Assembly (NCBI GenBank): GCA_965153455.1
Contig: OZ234501.1
Location: 11,718,001-11,782,000, forward strand
DNA from: Sphagnum compactum
Taxonomy: Eukaryota > Bryophyta > Sphagnopsida > Sphagnales
Direction of reading: 5' to 3'
DNA length: 64,000 bases
Under the pieces are notes generated by a model. It saw only the letters and a list, made by a program, of their open reading frames with translations, did no database searches and was not told where the DNA came from. Positions within the stretch are counted from its first letter, which is position 1, and every line of letters begins with the position of its first letter. Both the position numbers and the translations under genes were made by a program. Positions 25,130 to 38,458 of this stretch are shown piece after piece.

Positions 25130-25520
25130 AAGCACCAGGACAAAAGGCTACAGTTCCAACACAGAATGGTACAGTTTCTGCACAAAATGTTACAGTTTCT
25201 GCACAGAATGGCGCACTAAGATCACATAATCGGACATTTCCAGCCTACAATAATGCACACTAGGGAGCACAGAATGGGAAAGTTTCTGCATAGAATGGTA
25301 CACTAAGAGCTCACAATCGGACAGTTCCAGCATAGAATAGTGTACAATAGGGAGCACAGAATGGTACACTAAGAAGCGCAGAATGGTATAGGGAGCACAG
25401 AATCGAATGGTGAACACTAGGAGCACAGAATGGTACAGTTTCTGCACAGAAATGGTACACTAAGAGAGCAGAATGGAACAATTTCTAAACATAATTGATA
25501 CACTAGGAGTATAGAATAGT
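25130..25520. repeat. Degenerate tandem array upstream of the TMEM33-like gene
   Basis: Repeated words AGAATGGTACA, GTTTCTGCACA, GGGAGCACAGAATGG and CACTAAGAG recur every 20-25 bp and combine into a larger unit of roughly 90 bp. At least three larger units are seen. The array lies 220-610 bp upstream of the start codon, so it occupies the promoter. It gives short open frames on the minus strand that are repeat artefacts. Confidence 0.8.
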
Positions 25521-28500
25521 ATTTTACGTATGATTCCGCAACTGGTGGTCGTTTCTCAATGACCATTCTGGTTTAGAACCTTGCAACAGTAATGATGCAG
25601 TTCTGTGAAAAGCTCTAGACCAAGGCTTCTGTTTTGCACTCATCATATAAGTGATTTGAAAGGCATTAAAAAACACCTAAAAAATATTACTATTACATAT
25701 CAAAAGAGATGCAGCAATGGGAAGCAAAAAAATTTAAATTTAAAATTTTTTAAAAATGCTTGTCACATGGGAAACTAAAGAAGAAAATAGCAAGTCAAAA
25801 AATAAATAAATAAATAACCCATGTTTTAAATGAAAGCCCAAGGTGAACGAGCCCCTCCATTGGTACAGACCTCGTCGAGTACAAGAAGTTGAGATTACAT
25901 CAACTTGGGAAATGTTAAATTTGCACTAATAGTTTACTATTGTAACCTAAGGTCAATGTCATCACTATAAAAATATATAATTTATTTTTTTCAAAAATCA
26001 TTGCATTTTAGTTTAATGAAATTACTATTTTTTCATCCATTTGAACTTGAAATTCTCTTGACATTTGTCACATGTTGGATGTACATATTAAAACTACCTA
26101 CCTAGTGGATGTATGTGTACTTAACCATATCACTTTGTTAAGATCAATTATAGCTTTTCTTAACAAAATCAATAAACATTTGGAAAGCTATGGATCAAAA
26201 CAAATTGTCTATTGTTATTTCATTTTGTATAAAATTGTTGAAATTATTTGAATGTGTTGTACAAGATTTGAAGATTAGCACTTTCATTTTTTGATTTGAA
26301 TGTTCTTGACATGTTCTATTAAATGTTTTTCTTGGTGCTTTGTGACTCAATTTGGAGCTTCTTGTGAACTTTTTGTTGAATTCACCTTTTTAACATCTAC
26401 CTTGTTATAATTTTTTTTTCTTTACTTGTAATCACAAGAATATGTCCACTAGTAAGTATACTTCAAAGAATGAGAACAAAATATAGAAGCATGAATATTC
26501 ACAAACTCATTCTTATCTTGTTTTGAACCTATTCCTTAATGCATCATGATGGTTTGAAGTGAAGTTTTACAACCCTTTTCATCAAGTCACCAATCCTTTT
26601 TAACCACTTAGCAAATTTTTGAAAGTGTTCATAAGACTAACACTTTTTTGGATGATTTGTAACTATGTTTTTGTCTTAGGTAATGTTGGGTAGTGTAAAC
26701 CTCTCTTCATCTCCAATTGCACCAAGTCATTAACAAGGAAACTTAAAGATTCAAAATCATGGCACATCAAACTATGATTTCCAAGTTGTTTTAGAAGATT
26801 GGAAGGGAAGAACATGAAGAGACATAGGATCATGAAACATAAATGTTGGTAGTTGAAAATGATAAGATTAATTTGCAAAAGGCCACAATGGAGATAATTT
26901 AATGCCTACTTCGAATGCCAAAATTGCAACGTCACTTGACATGACATTCAGTAGACAAACAAATCAAACAAGAAAATGATGAAAAAGCTAGTATCCAAAG
27001 GCCTAAAAAAAAAACACACACCTACACACAATGGTTTTGCCAATAACTTTGGCCTTCGATTCAAATTCTGATGAAGAAAAATAAGAATTTAAGGAGTGTT
27101 TTACACTAGCTATGAGCATTGCACAAAAAATTAGGAAAACACACAAGTCCATTTAACAAGGTGGTGAATGTTTTTAATGTAATGGTTCACATCTAATGTA
27201 AGATTCAAAGCAAAGATTCAAAATTCAATAAATAAAGGTATTATTTTCGTAAAGTGACAAGAACAAGTTGCAATATTTGAGTGCAAGCCAAAATTACAAG
27301 TTGAATTTCCATTTTTATTACAAAACATTAGAGCATCTAAACAAGTTTTATTAGGATCCATAGTCCAACCCAGTACCATGGTTTTTTTTAACACATAGCT
27401 CCTAAATTGCTAGCCAATTCATTCAACATCACATTACAATGGGCGAAACATTTTATGAAACCTACTTTAGGTTGTCATACAATAAGCTACCACCACATCA
27501 AAACTACCACCAAATTAGGTAAATTAGAAAACAAAGAATGGTTTAAAGGTGGTTTATTTTGTAAAAACATCCAATGTCTCTATAACATTGGTTATTAACA
27601 AAAATTAGACATGTATTCATTTGGTATTTACAAGAGGAGAAAACACATTAGAGATGAAAGGAAAAAAAAACATATATGTATTAGGGATTTAAAACAAATG
27701 TTTTTACAATTGTAGTATCGTTTTCGGCTAATGGAAATTTCTTACCTTTGTAGATTGTCGCAAGATCAACAATCAAATATCTCCCTCCAATAATTGCAAG
27801 AAAAATCTTTTGTTTAACAATAAGCTTTCATTTTACATACTTTATCAATCATTGGTCCACATTTAAAACTTGGCAAAATTCTTTTGAAAGGATTTTGATT
27901 CTTCACATGAAAGATTGAATGTAAGAACTAAATTTGCTAAAGAACCAAAATATGATTTGGCTCATCGATTATTGGTTTGTTCACAAAATCTTTGAATTCA
28001 TAGATTAAATGAAATCAAAATACCCGCATGTTTGTTTAGTGTTCATATGTGCAAATTGTAAGGGGAAGTTTCATCCTAATTGAATGTAATCCTCCAATGG
28101 CCATTTGCGCATTTTTTCAAATAACAATTTCATACGTGAACATCTTTAATCATCAAGGAATAGATGTTGAATAAAATAGATTCAAAAGTGGATTTTCATA
28201 TGTTAGTGATCAAAACGCACCTTTGTATTTGGTTGTTTTATGCATGGACACAACTCAATGAAAGAAAAGCCCTGATTTGCAAGGGTTGAGGAAAAACAAG
28301 CTTATTTCAAAGCTTCAATCCATATTTCTAAATGAAAATATTAGGAATGAATAATGCTTTATATTTTCATTCTCATCAAATCTTACACAAGAAATAGATA
28401 CTTATGATCCAATTAACTTTAATTATAATTATCCGAACCATGAAAAAGATACATGGATTATCATGCAACAATGTTTGGACAAGGATTTAAAGATTGTGAT

Positions 28501-30200
28501 TTGAAAACTTCCTCCTAGTGATATCAAGAAAATTTTCAAGTTGAAAGATGTTGCTAAAAGAAATGAGATTCTATTAAATTTTGTATCATTTTGAAATATC
28601 AATACACACCATTGTCACAATGGTTTGAAAGTAAATTAATAAAAAAACTCCTTATGCGACTTTTATTCTCTTGGAAATAGGACACTAATCCATCCACACC
28701 GTGTAATATTGAAATAATAAGATATCTCAACAACATGAACTATAGGTAAAATATGTTAGTTACAATCCATTACAATAAATGAACGGAACAAATGTACACT
28801 CTCCTACTTATCTCCTTGTTGAGCTCCCATTTTAACCTTTATTTCTTGTCTTTTCAAGAATTAAAAAAACAAATTGGAAAACAAGGTGAAAGTTAATCTG
28901 CTTTATATCACTAGTTATGCAATCATCGTTATATCCACATTGCCTGCATTTGTGATTCAAAAACATTATTTCACAGAGATTTAATCACATGTTTGAAGCT
29001 AATGGTTAGAAAAAATTCCATAATCAACATTCAGAATACATTTACCTGAAGTTATATACATGTTTTCCATTAATGTGTCAAGTCATGTATTTGTAGATTG
29101 GCCCCACTTGTCGTAAGAACCCCTAAAAAAGAATTTATTTTCTTGGACATATTCGGCAGTTTCAGGACTGGAGTGTAGCAAATAAGAATGTACAGTTCTT
29201 TTAAACCTCGATTTTGAAAAAACAATAGATATTATACAACTACTTTTCTCTCAAAAATTATGAAGTATTTTTCATAACAATTGGTAGGAATAGAGACTTG
29301 AAGGTGGGCTAGTTTCAATCGCTTTTGTCACGAAGCATTTGTATCAATTAACAAGAGTTCGCAAGCTCTTGAATGAATTCATTAGGATGTACCCATCTAC
29401 AAGGGCTGTTTGCCATTGCTTTATTTGATCTAATTCAAGGGAAAAAGCAAAGAAACAACAATATGAACTATGGTAGAAAAGTTGATTTTGTTGTGGCATG
29501 TAATTTGTCACAAGAATTATTTGCGGAGTTATTACAGTAGTTGTAAACAGTGTTATTGCTGGATGGTGTGAGCCATTGAACTAAAACCACTCAGACAACG
29601 AGTTTGAAACAGCACTGCACAGTGTCGATACAGACCGGTGCTATGATATATGTATATCCTCATTGTGGTTGAACATCAACATTATTGAACACTGGAAACA
29701 TGCAGTATTCCAGAGGGGAAGTGTAACAACATCTATTCAGCCAAGAAACAATGGATCTATGGAAGTCTACATCCCTCGTATAATTGATACTTTCTTTTTC
29801 TTCAGCATGCCTTCAGATAGAGCTAATATATTTGAATAATCATCGGGAACACTTCCTTAGCAATCCCTAAGTATAAATGTAGTCAGAGAAGCTTATGTAG
29901 TAGAAGACAAGAATCCTGGAGCAGAAAGCAAAGACCGCATTGTATTAATGTGCACTCTGGATTTATCTTCAACGCCTTCTTGCGAAACTAAAACCGAGCT
30001 GGGATTATCCAGTCATCATTGCAGTCTTCTTCTCGGCACCTTTACTGATGGGAGGAAATATTTTCTTTGACGACTAAGACTTCGTTCATTCTCTACGAAA
30101 CAACAAAAAACACTTCCCCCCTGACTCTATCTGGCCGGTCTTATGGAAAGGAAAAAACCAAAGGCAACCACAAACGCAAACACCCTAACCGTAAAATCGA
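25521..30200. other. AT-rich spacer without recognisable genes
   Basis: About 4.7 kb with no supported gene on either strand. The few ORFs are under 75 codons with no domain. The sequence is strongly AT-rich to about 29500 and then becomes more balanced. Confidence 0.5.
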
Positions 30201-30890
30201 GAAAATGACCATGAAATACTAACGCTAGAGGAAGGTCAAGGGCCTTGCCTTCGGAGACCGTCCGCAATCCCGACCTGTCAGACCTTCTTGTTGGCAAAGG
30301 TAATCTCGCATCTCACGCTCAACTCCATCGTATCCATGTATCGAGAAGCAGAACTTTTGCTCAGGCAGACCAACATCTAAGTTGAAACGTCGAGCAACCG
30401 AAGACCCTACAACCCTTAGGACGGATGCGCTACTACGAACAACGGCAACGGCCTCCGATCTTCTAGAGCTGGCAGCAACACACCCGCCGTCGCTTCAGCT
30501 CTCCTCCACTGTAGAGATCCTTCGGATTCGGAAATCCACATAGAAACGATTAACGACACCATAAGGACCCAAATGCTTGGAGAGAAAGCAACTTGCACAG
30601 AGGAAATGGGGGAACACAATAGCCGGAAACAAGAGAACACAGAAAGCGCGGCGACGGAAAGAATGAAAAATACAAGTGGAAGAAGATGACGACGACAGCT
30701 TTTTATAGTGCGCTTCAAACCCTAAAATCGCAAAACCCTAATTCGGGAAACCGTGAATCCGCGAAACCTCGCCCGCCCCAAACCCTAATCCCTGAAACCA
30801 CGAAACCTCGGAAGCGCCAAACCCTAATTCATGAAACCGCGGAATCTACGAGCGCTAGAAATATTCTGACACCGAGAAGCAACTGATCGC
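30201..30890 (-). other. Telo-box and TATA promoter with no clear ORF: possible non-coding or short-ORF transcript
   Basis: On the plus strand, AAACCCTA words occur at about 30718, 30735, 30780 and 30820. On the minus strand a TATAAAAAG box lies at about 30703-30695. Downstream on the minus strand the sequence is GC-balanced and low in repeats to about 30200, unlike the AT-rich surroundings. I found no protein I recognise. A 100-codon ORF from 30718 starts upstream of the TATA-predicted transcript, so it is unlikely. A short ORF begins at about 30340. Telo-boxes with TATA are typical of plant ribosomal protein and snoRNA genes, so a snoRNA precursor or other non-coding RNA is one option. I could not place a paired box C and box D. 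Confidence 0.3.
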
Positions 30891-31798
30891 AACTGCAAAA
30901 TTCCAAGCGAACATGTGAGAGATGAAAGAATGCGAATTGACTGACGGCTTGATTTCGAAGAATCGGGAAATTGGGATTGATTTTTTCTCTGAACTTTTCG
31001 GGAATCGTCATTATCATGATCATGCACAATAAGAAGGCCTCAGCAAGGAGTTAGGGTATGTGTACGAAGCAAGCAACGAAGAGGAGCATGAACAAAAACT
31101 GAGTCTGCACTCTCCCATCTAGAAATGTGTGCAATGTTGAAATGCAAATGTCTTTATGTCAATGGCAATAGATTGATTACAGCTACAAAAATCATAATTT
31201 TTCTTAAGGTATGGAGGGAGAGTTCCAAGTGCGAGATATACTTCATCACACACTGTGTACCATTTGCAACTACTAATGGAAACAGATCTGTCTATCAATC
31301 TCTCTTTTTTTCTCCTCTAAGAAAAGAGAGAGGAAACAAACCATACCTACTTGCTGGACTTTGCAGTTCCTGCAGTTTTTATAATGCTATGCTACAACAG
31401 AAAGCTCAGCAGAGACATCATGACAACCAAGATTAGTTGGTGAAGTTTTCATCTATTAAAAAAAAAAACCCTAGGCCATCTCCAAATTACAGCTCCAGAA
31501 TTTGGAGTTGTGGAGAAGCTTTTTTGCAATTGCACTTGCGCACTTTCCATTTGCATCTTGGTGGTCAGGGAATGTAATTTGGCTTTTCTTCTGGTTTCCC
31601 CCCCTCATCTAGTCTCTCAAGCTCAAAAAGAGAGAGACAGAGAGAGAAAGAGAGCTCTAACAGTCTCAATGGACCCTTGCAGCTCTCTGGTGAAGAAATT
31701 CATGACCGTTGCATGTTGAGGAGAAAGAGAATGAGGATGGCCCACTCAAGATGAGGATGGTCACTTGGATGCAAATTTGTGCGCAATCACCACCATTG
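30891..31798. other. Spacer downstream of the receptor kinase gene
   Basis: No gene seen. The segment next to 31799 is presumably the 3' UTR of the receptor kinase. A GA-rich microsatellite lies at about 31628-31653. Confidence 0.4.
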
Positions 31799-34700
31799 TT
31801 ACCTCCCTTCATGCAAATCTTCAGGGATGACATGGGTCCTTGAAAGGTGGTCACTCAGAGGCTCAGGAGGAGTGCCCATAAAAGGGCCAGATGAGAACAA
31901 GGATGAGGAGCCATCTTCTGAACCCAGGTTCGTGGATGCATGGGCAGTGGGATGCCATTGAGTGGTGAAACCAAGATGAGAACCACCACTTGCAGAAGAT
32001 GTGGGAGTTGAAGCACCGCCTCCTTCTCTTTCACCTGCGCTGCTCACTCCTCTGTCACCATCACTACTGAGATCATACTCCAATGAACGGCATACTGCAG
32101 TGAGTGTTTGAACCACTTCCCCCATTGTCGGCCTCATTCTCCACTCTCTTGCAATACATGCTGCTGCTAATGCAGCCACCTTCACAAAATCCTCTCGTGG
32201 GTACTTCCCTTCCAACCGACCATCCACAAGCTCAAACACTCTCTCTCTGTTATTCAACATAGGACTTGCCTGCAAAACAAAATGTGTCAAAGCTCAATCA
32301 GCATGTGCTCTTGTTGTAGGCACTACTTTACAATAATAGCCCCGAGGTTTGAACTGTAGAAAGGAGAAAAACCCGCCACACATTAGACAGAAAGTCCAGA
32401 CTTCATTGTTTTGTGTTTAATTGCAATAGCTGCAAAATGTAGCAGTGGTGCTTTCAACCAACATGGCATCATGATCAAAGGGATTGCCGTTTTGATGCTC
32501 CTCTTCTTCTGAAAGATCTGGCACAGAGTTGAGTTTTCAGGATGTAGAAAACAGGAGTTTTGGGCAGGGATTTTTGGACTTTGGAAAAAAAAAGAGTTCA
32601 ATTGTGAAGGGAATTTTGGAGCTGGAAGGAAAAGAACACCCACCCATGTTGTTATGTTTTCTCCTCCTTCAGATCGACTTAAATCAACAGGCTTTCTTCC
32701 AGAAAGAAGCTCAAGTAAAACAACCCCATAACTGTAAACATCACTCTTCACCAGCAAATGTCCTGTCATTGCGTACTCTGGTGCAACGTATCTGTAGCAA
32801 GAGAAATCTTGAGATCAGGAAGACTGAAAGCAAAGAAAACCATATTCTTATGTGCATCATCTGTATAGGTCTAGAACACATGAGAAAAAAAAGGATGGTT
32901 CCAACACACACAAATGGGCACCAAATAGTTTCACTCCTCACTTAGCAACTGGAACTCATCAACAGTTGCTACCTGTGAACAACAATCTGTCTAAAAAATC
33001 CCAGACTGAACAGAAATCGCCATAAAACATATTCTTGACACCAACTGCACAAAATGGGCCTTGACAAAAAGACGAAAAAATCTTTGTGAGATTCGTCTAC
33101 CTAGTGATAAAAGTTGCTGCAAGAAATTCACATACCCAAAAGTGCCCATCACACGGGTTGAGACGTAATTGCCTTGACCTTCTGGAGCCAATCGTGCAAG
33201 CCCAAAATCAGCCACCTTTGGGTTGAAGTTATTCTGGAGAAGAATATTGGAAGCTTTGAAGTCGCGATGGATTACACAGGGTTGAGAATCCTCATGCAAA
33301 TAAGCCAGTCCTCGTGCTGCCCCAATAGCAATTTTCATACGGGTTGCCCAATCCAAAGGGCCCCGTGTTATCCCTAACGACCCTATGTTTTACCACAACA
33401 GAAAACACAGACAAGTGCACATGAGAACTTTTACAAGCTCTCTCTCTTCCAAAATGGAAAGCTTAATTTTGTCCTTTCTTTGAAGAAATTTCCAAAACTC
33501 ACAAATCTGATTGAAGAAACTCCTTACCATGAAGCCAAGCCTCCAAGCTTCCATTTGGGATCAATTCATAACAAAGCAATTGTTGACGTGGTTCATGAGA
33601 ACAAAAGTAGCCCAAAAGCTTGACAAGATGACGGTGATGGAGGCGACTCAACATTTCAACCTCCACGAGAAACTCCCTGTAACCTTGGTGACCACCAATG
33701 GTCAGCTTCTTGATGGCTACTTCAGTTCCATCTCGCAACACTCCACGATACACTTTCCCAAATCCACCTTCTCCCAAAAAACACTCAGGTGCAAAGTCAT
33801 TGGTGGCTTCACGAAGCTCCTCATACGAGAATTGCTGGGTGTTTTCAGGCCGTGGAAAGGACTTAGTGTCAGCAAGAATGATCTGCTCATTCGGTGCCAC
33901 AACCTCTCGGTCTAGCACTGCTGTCACTGCCACAATTTAACATAGCTCTTTTCAATACCCAAAATTCCAGAAATTTGTCACACAAATGCACCAATAGGTA
34001 GTTGTTGCCCTACAACTCTCCAAAATTCTTCCATTTTCAGGATTCCAGTGTAAGCATCTGCATCAGCATGTCTTCAACAATGCAAAATGGGTATGAATTA
34101 AATAAAAGAGAACAAAAAGGTGGAGCTTTAACCTCTAGCGGTGGTTGGACCTCTAGTGGCAGACTCAGGATCAGCCTGTCTGTTTGAACAACAGCATATC
34201 CAAACAATAACTGCCAAGATGATGAGGATGACTCCACCACCCGCAGCAACCCCAATTATCAAACCTGAATTCGATTTTTTCGATTCACCTGATGCTGTGT
34301 TTACCGTTGATGGAACAGGAGGTGACACATTACCTAGAAAAATCAATTCCAAACCAGTTTTTCAATTCATCAAGCTTTTTGTACTTGCTGCAATCCAGGC
34401 CACTTTTATGACAGACTTCCCATGTGAAAAGAAATTCACATGCCATGCATTGGGCTTACTCCCGACTTGCTGAGATTCTAAGGAGAAATCTGCTAAAGGA
34501 TAACATGGAAAATTACAGCACCCATTTCGTGAACCCTAAAAACCCATGATCCATTTTTATCTGAGCAAAAGAAAGATTACAAGAGGTGCAAAACTTAATT
34601 CAGGCCTTTTTTTACCGAGAGGAGGATAGAGACTTAGAAGTGTGTAATTGCCAAAGTCACTGCTAAAAACAACTTCATGGCTAACGATGGCAGTTCGAAT

Positions 34701-36518
34701 TGTGAGACTCAAATTCTGAGGAAAACTTGAACCAGTGAGAGGACCCATTGCAGCTGCAACAATCAATGGGCTTTGGCTGGCAAACTGCAGGCCCAAACGG
34801 GAGCCTGTGCTGTCATTGAACCAGACTTGGACCTGCTGCACATTGGTGAAGTTCAGTTGCTGTGCCAATTCCTGCTGAAAGAGTGACTCGGTTGCATTAC
34901 TTGAGGCATTGTCAAACTGCAGCTCCACCGTTATAGCATTGACACATATCACACGATGATGAGCAGGAGACAGAACATGAATGAATTACCTGCAGATGGA
35001 GAAGGTGATGTAAGTGGTGATGTAAGTGGTGAAGACTGTGGTGGGGGCGACAGTATCACAGGACTACTGGCCGACTGTATCACAGGAATACTGGGCACCA
35101 GTGTCATAGGACTACTGGCCACCTGTGTACTGGGCACCAGTGTGGCCTCCTGTATACTGGGCGTGGGCGACAGTGTCGCAGTAACACTGAGCAACACAAG
35201 GCCTGAGCGGGCAAGAGCAGGAGGGGTTGATGGAGGGGCAGGTGATGTAGGAGGAGATGAAACTGGAGCTGGAGTAGGACTTGGAGGTGGCACAGGTGGA
35301 GGATTGTTTGGAGGAGGAGGAGGTGGAGGCGAAGAGGAAGAAAATGGAGGTGAGGATGGAGATACAACAGAAGGGGATGGGGACAATGAAGGAGGAGGAG
35401 TTGGGACCAGAGATGGAGATGGCACCACATTGTTGGAAGGAGGAGGAGGAGGAGGAGATGGTGGAGAAGATGGTGAGGTGGGGCTGTTTGTTGGACTAGT
35501 TGGTGGAGGTGTTGCTGGTGGTAGGGAATTCTGAGGTGGTGAAGTGGGAGAGTATGCAACTGGAGGGGGAGTAGTAGAAGGAACTGTGGGTGTAGGAGGC
35601 AGAGAGGTTGGAGGGGATGCTGAAGTTGGAGACAAGAATGCTGGTGGAGGAGCAATTGGAGGTGAAGAGGGAGGAGTTGATGATGGAGGTGGAGAGGGAG
35701 GAGTTGATGATGGAGGTGGAGGGGGAGGTGAAAGGGAAGGAGAAGGCGAAGGTGGTGGTGAAGGAGGAGACAAGGACAGAGGTGGACTTGATGGAGGTAA
35801 AGCAGCAGGTGATGGACTTGGAGGCAATGAAGTGGGAGGAGGGGAAAGAGGAGTGGATGATGGAGTTGTAGATAGAGGAGAAGGGGTTGGACCCGCAAAT
35901 GAAGAGGAGGGAGAGGAAAGAGATGGAAGTGACACTGGCAAGGAAGGTGCAAATTGTGGGGGATTTCCTGCTGGTGCAGAAGCAGGTGAAGTTGTAGACG
36001 GTGCTGGAGATGAAGAGGGAGGAGGAATTGAAGATGGTGAGGGAGCTCCAGATGGTGTTGGACTTACTGGCAGAGACAAGGAAGGGGGATTAGCATGTGT
36101 GGGAACTGGAGGTGATGCAGAAGGAGCAGGAGTAGGAGGAGGCAGAGGACCAAAAACACTAGGTGCCAGAGTTGGTGAAAGAAATGAGGAGGGTGGAGGA
36201 GAGGACTCTTGAAGAAACCGTCTCGCATAATACTGCACTACATCTGCAAAACACAAACACCCAACAAGCCTGATATTCTGAGCATCAAAGATGCACTGCA
36301 AGACAGATGCAATTGCAGAATAGGATTTCTGGTTCAGACAAAAGAAATTGCTCAAGGAAAAACCCACTGGCTGGTCCAAGCATCATTGTACCTGGAAATG
36401 AGGGTTGGAGTCCAGCAACAACAACTGTTGGTGGCGCTTGAAGAAGAGAAATGCTGCAGCAAAAGAGAATTCCCAAGCTGCAGCTTATGAACCACAACCT
36501 CCACATCAACCCAGACAT
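31799..36518 (-). CDS. Extensin-like (proline-rich) receptor-like protein kinase, eight exons
   Basis: Proposed exons (minus) are 36518-36392, 36243-35123, 34916-34616, 34333-34133, 33926-33528, 33382-33136, 32791-32644 and 32269-31799, giving 1004 aa in frame. The order is: signal peptide ([16 protein letters not shown]...), a very long Ser/Pro-rich extensin-like segment (about 43-416) with many SPPP motifs, a conserved extracellular region ([15 protein letters not shown]), one transmembrane helix ([15 protein letters not shown], exon 4) and an intact kinase. Kinase motifs are [24 protein letters not shown] (RD type), [17 protein letters not shown], then RPTMGEVVQ. The kinase resembles the Arabidopsis ALE2 and At4g02010 group. 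It probably senses cell-wall or surface signals and phosphorylates on Ser/Thr. The exon 2-3 splice is uncertain: the strong-looking donor at 34989 breaks the frame with both available acceptors. I therefore used a CAG/GTGGCC donor at 35122, although the skipped 130 bp still look Pro/Ser-coding. A sequence error there is possible. Confidence 0.88.
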
Positions 36519-38426
36519 GGCTGATTTGATTTTACCCACAACAACAACCACCACCTAGAAACTCTGAAAGTTCTTCATTTGTGTGTGGATCTGCATCATC
36601 ACTGGAACTGCTGCCTCTGCTGCTCCCACTTTTCCACAATTCACCATCTCCTACTATTGCACAAAATTCTGTTTCCAAGCTCTTCTTCTACAATTCATGC
36701 AGCATCTGGCTTCCTCAATCCTTGCTTGCCAGTCTGACTCTTCTCATTCCTTGTTTTTCTTCAAGGTTTCATGGCAATGGGTGACTATGGATGGCTATGT
36801 CCTGAGGTATGGAAGCTCAAATCTCTATGACCTAGAACTTGATCACCATCTCTGGTTTTCTTCTTGCGACCTGCAGGAAATGCTCAATTGCTGCTGATGC
36901 AGCATTTGCTGCCATGATAATTCTCATCTGCAGACATACTACTTTCCAGAGCTCCGAAGAAGAGTCATGTTCCTTTTGTGTGACTGTGCTGCTGCACCTT
37001 GCTGCAGCTTCAATGCTGGTGGTGGATGATATTGTTGAATCTCATGAGCTCCAATTTGCTTGCACTCGCTCTCCAATTGTCAACCACAACCTAAGTCCTT
37101 TTGGGTTTTGATGATCTTCTTGCTGTAGTAGATCTGCCTCTCTCCAGCTTGTGTTGCTGGCTAGCTAGCTATTTTGTAATCTGTTGTTCTACAGCAGCTG
37201 CAGCTTGAATGCTGCCATGATCTAGTTTTGTAGCTGCACCATCATGCCCTCCAGCAGCAGCAGCTCGGGAAGTAAGAATTCATTCCTCCATTTGCATTTT
37301 ACTAGAGCAGCAGCTCCTCATGTTTTCTCGTGTCTGCAAGTAGTAATGGGATTTTTTAGGATGTGCGCAAGAACAACAAGATCTTCTTCTTGCACTCATC
37401 AATTTCCTGAAACAAAACGGCCAACATTGCAAGAAGCTGGCTGCCTGGCGTTGTCAATCGGATATCTAATAAGAAGAGGATGATCCAGAGAATTTTCAGC
37501 TCGCGGAGCGACTTGATCTTCTACTCTCTACAAGAAATCTGCAAGCAAAAGAGATCGGCAAAGTTAGCTTTTGGAACGCGGAAACACATCCTCCTGCAGC
37601 GAGGACGACGACTCGAAGTACATCACAAATTCTGGATCATGACCACTGACGCTCAGAGGAAAAAACACGAAGAAAAGAAGAAGAAGAAGACTAGTGAGCA
37701 AAACAACCACAAAGCATCGCGAAAGCAAAGCAGAAGCTCTCCGCTAAGAAGGATCCGGATCCGGATCGACATGGATTTTTCAAACTCGTGGTCTGTCTAA
37801 CCAGGAACATGATCCCCCAAGTACTGCAACAACACTGTCCGATGTGGAAGACGACGACGACGATACTCTCTAGAGACACCTTCTTGACAAACTTCCCAAA
37901 GCACTGGACTTGGTACAATTGCGGAATGGGAACTCTCTGGAACAACCAGTTTCAAAAGCATTTGTAATGGTTGTGAGAAAGAAGGACCCAGAGGAGGAGA
38001 ATGAGGAGGAGGAGGAGGAGGAGGGCGAAATAAAGAAAGCAAGAAAGAACCAGACTTCTCCTCAAAGTTATGGAGCTCGACAAGTAGCGAGCCAAAAAAA
38101 AGCAGCTCAAATTGGAGCAAACAAACCAAAGAGAAGAATTTGGATCTGCACGCAAACAGAGAGACAAGCATCTGGAGTAGCAGAACTCATGCACGCCCAC
38201 CCCAAAAAAACCGCTTGAAGCTAATCGTGAAAGAACCCACCTGAAGAACGAATGCAACACCGCACCACTGCACCACAACTGTCGAGCTAGAAGCCCGACC
38301 ACAAGAGGCCACTGATCAGAAGTCTAGAAGAAGAAGAAGAAGAATGAAGGAAGTAAGGAATCTAGTCTACAAAGGGATCGACAGTGTTCTTCAAATCAGG
38401 AAAGAGACTGTTGTGTGCGTGTGTGC

Positions 38427-38458
<32 letters not shown>

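Noticed and set aside
30416-30718. 100-codon minus-strand ORF with a hydrophobic N-terminus
   Set aside because: Its start lies upstream of the TATA box that would drive it, and the C-terminal part has no recognisable features.
35104-35952. Minus-strand Leu/His-rich ORF of 282 codons
   Set aside because: Shifted frame of the same proline-rich exon; no domain, no splice link to the kinase.
35544-36212. Long plus-strand Gly/Glu-rich ORF
   Set aside because: It is the antisense of the Ser/Pro-rich exon of the receptor kinase; low-complexity repeats keep several frames open.
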